Shown one piece after another: positions 5,962 through 9,516 of a stretch of DNA of 9,516 bases (position 1 is its first letter; every line of letters begins with the position of its first letter). The DNA is from Opitutia bacterium UBA7441 (lineage in GTDB: Bacteria; Verrucomicrobiota; Verrucomicrobiia; Opitutales; Coraliomargaritaceae). A model generated the notes under the pieces. That model was not told where the DNA came from and did no database searches. It saw nothing but the letters and a program-made list of their open reading frames with translations. Made by a program: the position numbers and the translations under genes. Where the stretch lies: positions 1 through 9,516 of the forward strand of contig DLQD01000006.1 in the NCBI GenBank assembly GCA_002480015.1. Direction: 5' to 3'.

Positions 5962-8127
5962 TTATTGCGCGAGGAGAAGCTTGAGCATTTTCTTGGCGGA
6001 GTCGGGGATGACGGTGCCGGGGCCGAAGATGGCTTTGGCGCCTTTTTCGTAGAGGTAATCGTAATCCTGTGCTGGGATGACGCCACCGCAGACGACCATG
6101 ATGTCGGAGCGGCCGAGCTGACCCAGCTCTTCGATGAGCGCGGGGAGGAGCGTCTTATGTCCGGCGGCGAGGGAGGACATGGCCACGATGTGGCAGTCGT
6201 TTTCTACAGCTTGACGGGCCGCCTCCTCGGGTGTCTGAAAGAGGGGGCCGATGTCCACGTCAAAGCCAAGATCAGCGTAGCCAGTAGCGACGACCTTGGC
6301 GCCGCGGTCGTGGCCGTCTTGTCCCATCTTGGCGATCATAATACGCGGGCGGCGACCTTCTTCAGTTTCGAATTGTTCAATGAGTTCTTTGACGTCTTCC
6401 ATAGTTGGGTTGTTGCCGAATTCTTTCGCATAGACGCCGCTGATCGAGCGAATTTTTGCTTTGTAGCGACCGACGACTTTTTCGACGGCGTCGGAAATTT
6501 CCCCAAGCGAGGCGCGGCAGCGGGCGGCTTCGACAGCGAGTTCAAGCACGTTGCCTTCGCCTATTTCCATGCAATGGGTGATGGCATTGAGTGCGTTTTG
6601 GCAGGCGTCGTTATCGCGTTCGGCTTTGAGCTTCTTGAGGCGCTCGATTTGAGAGAGACGCACGGCTGTGTTGTCGATATCGAGGATCTCAAGGGGATCT
6701 TCTTTTTCGAGGCGGTATTTATTGAGGCCGACGATGGTCTCCTTGCCGGAGTCGATCCGAGCTTGGCGACGGGCGGCGGCTTCTTCGATACGTAGCTTTG
6801 GAATACCTTCTTCAATCGCTTTGGTCATACCTCCGTATTGCTCACACTCCTGGATGTGCGCCCAGGCTTTGTGCATGATTTCGTGGGTGAGCGCTTCGAC
6901 ATAGTAACTGCCGCCCCATGGGTCGATGAAGCGCGTCATGCCCGTTTCTTCCTGGAGGAAGAGTTGTGTGTTCCGTGCGATACGGGCGGAGAAGTCGGTC
7001 GGCAAGGCGATGGCCTCGTCGAGTGCGTTGGTGTGGAGCGACTGGGTATGTCCACACGCAGCAGCCATGGCTTCGATGCAGGTCCGCGTCACGTTATTAA
7101 ACGGGTCTTGCTCGGTCAGCGACCAACCCGAAGTCTGTGAGTGGGTGCGGAGTGCGAGTGACTTCGGATTCTTCGGATCGAACTGCTGGACGAGTTTCGC
7201 CCAGAGGCAGCGCGCGGCGCGCATTTTGGCGATCTCCATGAAGTAGTTTTTACCGATCGCCCAGAAGAAGGAGAGGCGCGGCGCAAAGGCATCGATGTTG
7301 AGGCCGTTTTCTGTGCCGGTGCGGAGGTATTCCAGACCATCTGCAAGGGTATAGCCAATCTCGAGGTCGGCTGTGGCACCTGCTTCCTGCATGTGGTAGC
7401 CAGAGATGGAGATCGAGTTGAACTTAGGCATCTTCTGCGAAGTATATTCGAAGATGTCGCCGATGATCCGCATTGAGGGCGTGGGCGGGTAGATATAGGT
7501 ATTACGCACCATGAACTCTTTCAGGATGTCGTTCTGGATGGTGCCCGCCAGTTCCTCCAGCTTACAGCCTTGTTCGAGCCCTGCGAGGATGTAGAAGGCG
7601 AGCACAGGAAGGACGGCGCCGTTCATCGTCATGGAGACAGAGACCTTGCTCAGATCGATTTGGTCAAAGAGCACATTCATATCGAGGATCGAATCGATGG
7701 CCACGCCAGCTTTACCCACGTCGCCGACGACGCGCGGGTGATCGGAGTCATACCCGCGGTGGGTGGCGAGGTCGAAGGCAACGGACAGCCCCTGCTGCCC
7801 GGCCGCTATGTTGCGGCGATAAAAAGCGTTGGACTCTTCGGCGGTGGAAAAGCCGGCATATTGCCGCACTGTCCAAGGGCGGAAGGCATACATGGTAGCA
7901 TAGGGGCCTCGGAGGAAGGGGGCGACCCCCGCGGTATAGTCGAGGTGCTCCATAGGCGCATAGGCCTCTTTGCCATAGAGCGGATCGACGTCGATCTGCT
8001 CCATGGTTTCGGTGACAAGTTCTTTGACGGACTTGCCGGTTTCGGCTTTGACCCGTGCAGCCCATTCTTCACGGGTGGCGACGGGCTTGGGCGCCTCGTA
8101 GTTAATCTTGGTGAAATCTGGTTTCAT
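5962..8127 (-). CDS. mutB: Methylmalonyl-CoA mutase, large (catalytic) subunit
   Basis: A 721-residue adenosylcobalamin-dependent mutase subunit interconverting (R)-methylmalonyl-CoA and succinyl-CoA in propionate metabolism. The TIM-barrel domain (about 1-560) has the expected active-site set, numbered by eye against Propionibacterium shermanii MutB: R83 and Y90 (FRPWTVRQYAGF), R208 (VRNTY) and H245 (SGYHMQEAG). The C-terminal B12-binding domain (about 593-721) has the DxHxxG motif with H606 as lower cobalt ligand (GQDGHDRG), then SSL (651-653) and CGG (680-682), so it is catalytically intact. Length is typical. It lies 44 nt after mutA on the same strand, in the classical order, so both subunits are probably made from one mRNA. 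No Shine-Dalgarno sequence precedes the ATG. A plus-strand open frame across 5965-6795 is a codon-bias shadow of this gene. Confidence 0.98.
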   Translation of the reverse strand: MKPDFTKINYEAPKPVATREEWAARVKAETGKSVKELVTETMEQIDVDPLYGKEAYAPMEHLDYTAGVAPFLRGPYATMYAFRPWTVRQYAGFSTAEESNAFYRRNIAAGQQGLSVAFDLATHRGYDSDHPRVVGDVGKAGVAIDSILDMNVLFDQIDLSKVSVSMTMNGAVLPVLAFYILAGLEQGCKLEELAGTIQNDILKEFMVRNTYIYPPTPSMRIIGDIFEYTSQKMPKFNSISISGYHMQEAGATADLEIGYTLADGLEYLRTGTENGLNIDAFAPRLSFFWAIGKNYFMEIAKMRAARCLWAKLVQQFDPKNPKSLALRTHSQTSGWSLTEQDPFNNVTRTCIEAMAAACGHTQSLHTNALDEAIALPTDFSARIARNTQLFLQEETGMTRFIDPWGGSYYVEALTHEIMHKAWAHIQECEQYGGMTKAIEEGIPKLRIEEAAARRQARIDSGKETIVGLNKYRLEKEDPLEILDIDNTAVRLSQIERLKKLKAERDNDACQNALNAITHCMEIGEGNVLELAVEAARCRASLGEISDAVEKVVGRYKAKIRSISGVYAKEFGNNPTMEDVKELIEQFETEEGRRPRIMIAKMGQDGHDRGAKVVATGYADLGFDVDIGPLFQTPEEAARQAVENDCHIVAMSSLAAGHKTLLPALIEELGQLGRSDIMVVCGGVIPAQDYDYLYEKGAKAIFGPGTVIPDSAKKMLKLLLAQ

Positions 8128-8171
8128 GGTGTGGATGACGGATGAATAGACTGGATCTATGGAGACTTCGA

Positions 8172-9516
8172 CTACAGGACGCCTAGACCAGTGAGGTAGC
8201 GTCGGTTCAATTCGTAATTGTTTGACTTGATGAAGATAGAATCGTCCATCCCAGCTTCGCGGTAGGCGTTCTCGTTATCCCCAGGGTCTCCGGCGAGAAT
8301 GATCTGCATCTCGGGCAGGGCAGTCTTAATCGCCCGGGCGTAGTCGGCGAAACTTCCGACGTAGTCGTCGTCGGTGCCGCAAACCACTGTGATGCCGGCT
8401 CCGGATTCGGTGAGCGCGACCACCGCGTCTTTTGGGTTTTCGAAACCTGCAGGCGAAATAACTTCGAAGCCGCCGGTTTCGAAAAAGCCCTTAGTGAAGT
8501 CGGCGCGCGCCTTGTGTCGGCGAAGAGGGCCTAAGTTTGTTAGGAAGATGGCCGGAGCCCGACCGGTTTCCGCGGCGAAGCGTGCGGATGCCTTGCGCAT
8601 CGCTTCGTAGTCCGTGGCCAGACGTCTGGAAGCCAGCGGCTGGATCGGCGCTTCGGGTTTAGCTTGAGCGCGGATCGTTTTGCTGACTTCGCCGATGGTC
8701 GCACCAGCTTCGAGCGCTTCGATCAGCGCAGGAACGAGCGCATCGCTGGAAGCGTCAACAATCGTAGCGAGTGCTTCCATAACGCGCGCGTCACTGGCTT
8801 CATCTAGCTCCATGCGTGCAGATGCGATAGCGTGGGCGCGCAGCTCTCGGATTTTCGCATAGTCGGGGACATGCTCTTCCAGTGGTTTTTCTTCAAGATT
8901 TGGATAAACGTTCGTACCGACCAAGCTGCTGCGGCGCGAAGCGAGCAGCTGACTGTTACCAGCGGCCGTCTTTTCGACCGTTTTCTGGATAAAGCCACTG
9001 GCAAGCGCGTTGGCGATACCGCCTTTCGCTTCGATTGTTTTGAAAAAGTCCCAGGATTTTTCGCAGACCTCATTCGTCAACCATTCGACTGCCCAAGAGC
9101 CACCTGCGGGATCGACAACCGCAGTGAGTTCACACTCTTCCTGTAGAATGATCTGGGTGTTGCGGGAGATCCGGCGACTAAAGGTGTCGGGGACGCGAGA
9201 CGCTTCGTCGAAGTTGCCAACGCACATGCTATCGACGCCCGCAATGGCGGCACTCAAAGCCTCGGTCGTGGTGCGCAGCATGTTTACGTAGGGATCTTGC
9301 TGCGTCTTATTATAGAGGCCAGTGCGGGCGTGCATTTTGATCTTTTGCGATTCCGCGTTGCCGCCGAAGGCTTGGACCACTTGCGCCCAAAGCACACGTG
9401 CCGCGCGAATCTTGGCGATCTCCATAAAGAAGTTTGGACCGATCGCGAAGCTGAAACGTATTTGCTCGGCAGCCTCGTCGACCGACAGACCGCGCTCAAT
9501 CATTGCGCTTAAATAG
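8172..9516 (-). CDS. mutA: Methylmalonyl-CoA mutase, small subunit (5' part outside window)
   Basis: The C-terminal 448 residues or so of the non-catalytic partner of the large subunit. The frame remains open through the right edge: codons before the ATG at 9503 read YLSA and join the usual family segment, so that ATG is internal and the true start lies beyond 9516. Counting from 9503, FAIGPNFFMEIAKIRAAR (19-36), SRRISRNTQIILQEE (109-123) and DPAGGSWAVEWLT (131-143) match the mutase barrel fold. The C-terminal B12-like domain (about 315-443) has no DxHxxG motif; NLGPLRRHKARADF takes its place, so it cannot bind cobalamin in the usual way. That is normal for MutA, which is structural. It ends 44 nt before mutB. 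Confidence 0.96.
   Translation of the reverse strand, partial: YLSAMIERGLSVDEAAEQIRFSFAIGPNFFMEIAKIRAARVLWAQVVQAFGGNAESQKIKMHARTGLYNKTQQDPYVNMLRTTTEALSAAIAGVDSMCVGNFDEASRVPDTFSRRISRNTQIILQEECELTAVVDPAGGSWAVEWLTNEVCEKSWDFFKTIEAKGGIANALASGFIQKTVEKTAAGNSQLLASRRSSLVGTNVYPNLEEKPLEEHVPDYAKIRELRAHAIASARMELDEASDARVMEALATIVDASSDALVPALIEALEAGATIGEVSKTIRAQAKPEAPIQPLASRRLATDYEAMRKASARFAAETGRAPAIFLTNLGPLRRHKARADFTKGFFETGGFEVISPAGFENPKDAVVALTESGAGITVVCGTDDDYVGSFADYARAIKTALPEMQIILAGDPGDNENAYREAGMDDSIFIKSNNYELNRRYLTGLGVL

Noticed and set aside
5965..6795. Long plus-strand open frame (276 codons) opposite mutB
   Set aside because: It is antisense to the highly conserved catalytic subunit, its protein has no recognisable family, and long mirror frames are expected from the codon bias of high-G+C-third-position genes.
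8172..8560. Loss of the B12 motif in mutA as a damaging mutation
   Set aside because: The small subunit of heterodimeric methylmalonyl-CoA mutase normally lacks a functional DxHxxG motif; cobalamin binds only the large subunit.
8172..9503. mutA starting at the ATG at 9503
   Set aside because: The frame stays open upstream to the edge, and residues there continue the conserved mutase barrel, so the protein would lack most of its N-terminal half. The gene is cut by the window.

Overview
This window looks like ordinary chromosome from a Gram-negative-type bacterium of the PVC group, most likely a Verrucomicrobiota (Opitutae / Coraliomargarita-like) lineage. That placement is an inference from gene content: a type 2 RNase H of the HIII class, a two-subunit B12-dependent methylmalonyl-CoA mutase, a short stand-alone GDP-mannose pyrophosphorylase, moderate-to-high G+C, and start codons that mostly lack a well-spaced Shine-Dalgarno sequence. 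No 16S or other decisive marker is present.

Layout. Left edge (1-463): a tRNA-Ser(GCU) gene on the minus strand, inside an intergenic zone rich in short inverted repeats. The zone also holds a second, degenerate copy of the tRNA's 5' end. A very short open frame runs off the left edge. Next (464-1998) is a minus-strand pair, manC (mannose-1-phosphate guanylyltransferase) followed after 2 nt by ruvX/yqgF (pre-16S rRNA nuclease). Diverging from manC is rnhC (RNase HIII, 2079-3068, plus). Then comes furA-katG (3160-5833, plus): a Fur-family regulator with strong resemblance to the actinobacterial FurA type, followed by a full-length catalase-peroxidase. A strong hairpin terminator (5858-5895) separates katG from the convergent minus-strand pair mutA-mutB (small and large subunits of methylmalonyl-CoA mutase, 5962-9516). 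mutA is cut by the right window edge.

How the genes work together. furA-katG is a self-contained peroxide-response unit: the metal-dependent repressor probably controls its own promoter and hence katG. mutA-mutB forms the heterodimeric enzyme that interconverts succinyl-CoA and methylmalonyl-CoA in propionate metabolism. manC supplies GDP-mannose for glycans; ruvX matures 16S rRNA; rnhC removes RNA from RNA:DNA hybrids. These last three are housekeeping genes.

I see no CRISPR array, transposase, phage gene or defence system, and no clear case for a new system. The most interesting points are the actinobacterial-style furA-katG cassette with a consensus -35 box placed as if the furA mRNA were leaderless, the mixed Fur/PerR metal-site residues, and the repeat-like structured DNA around the tRNA gene.
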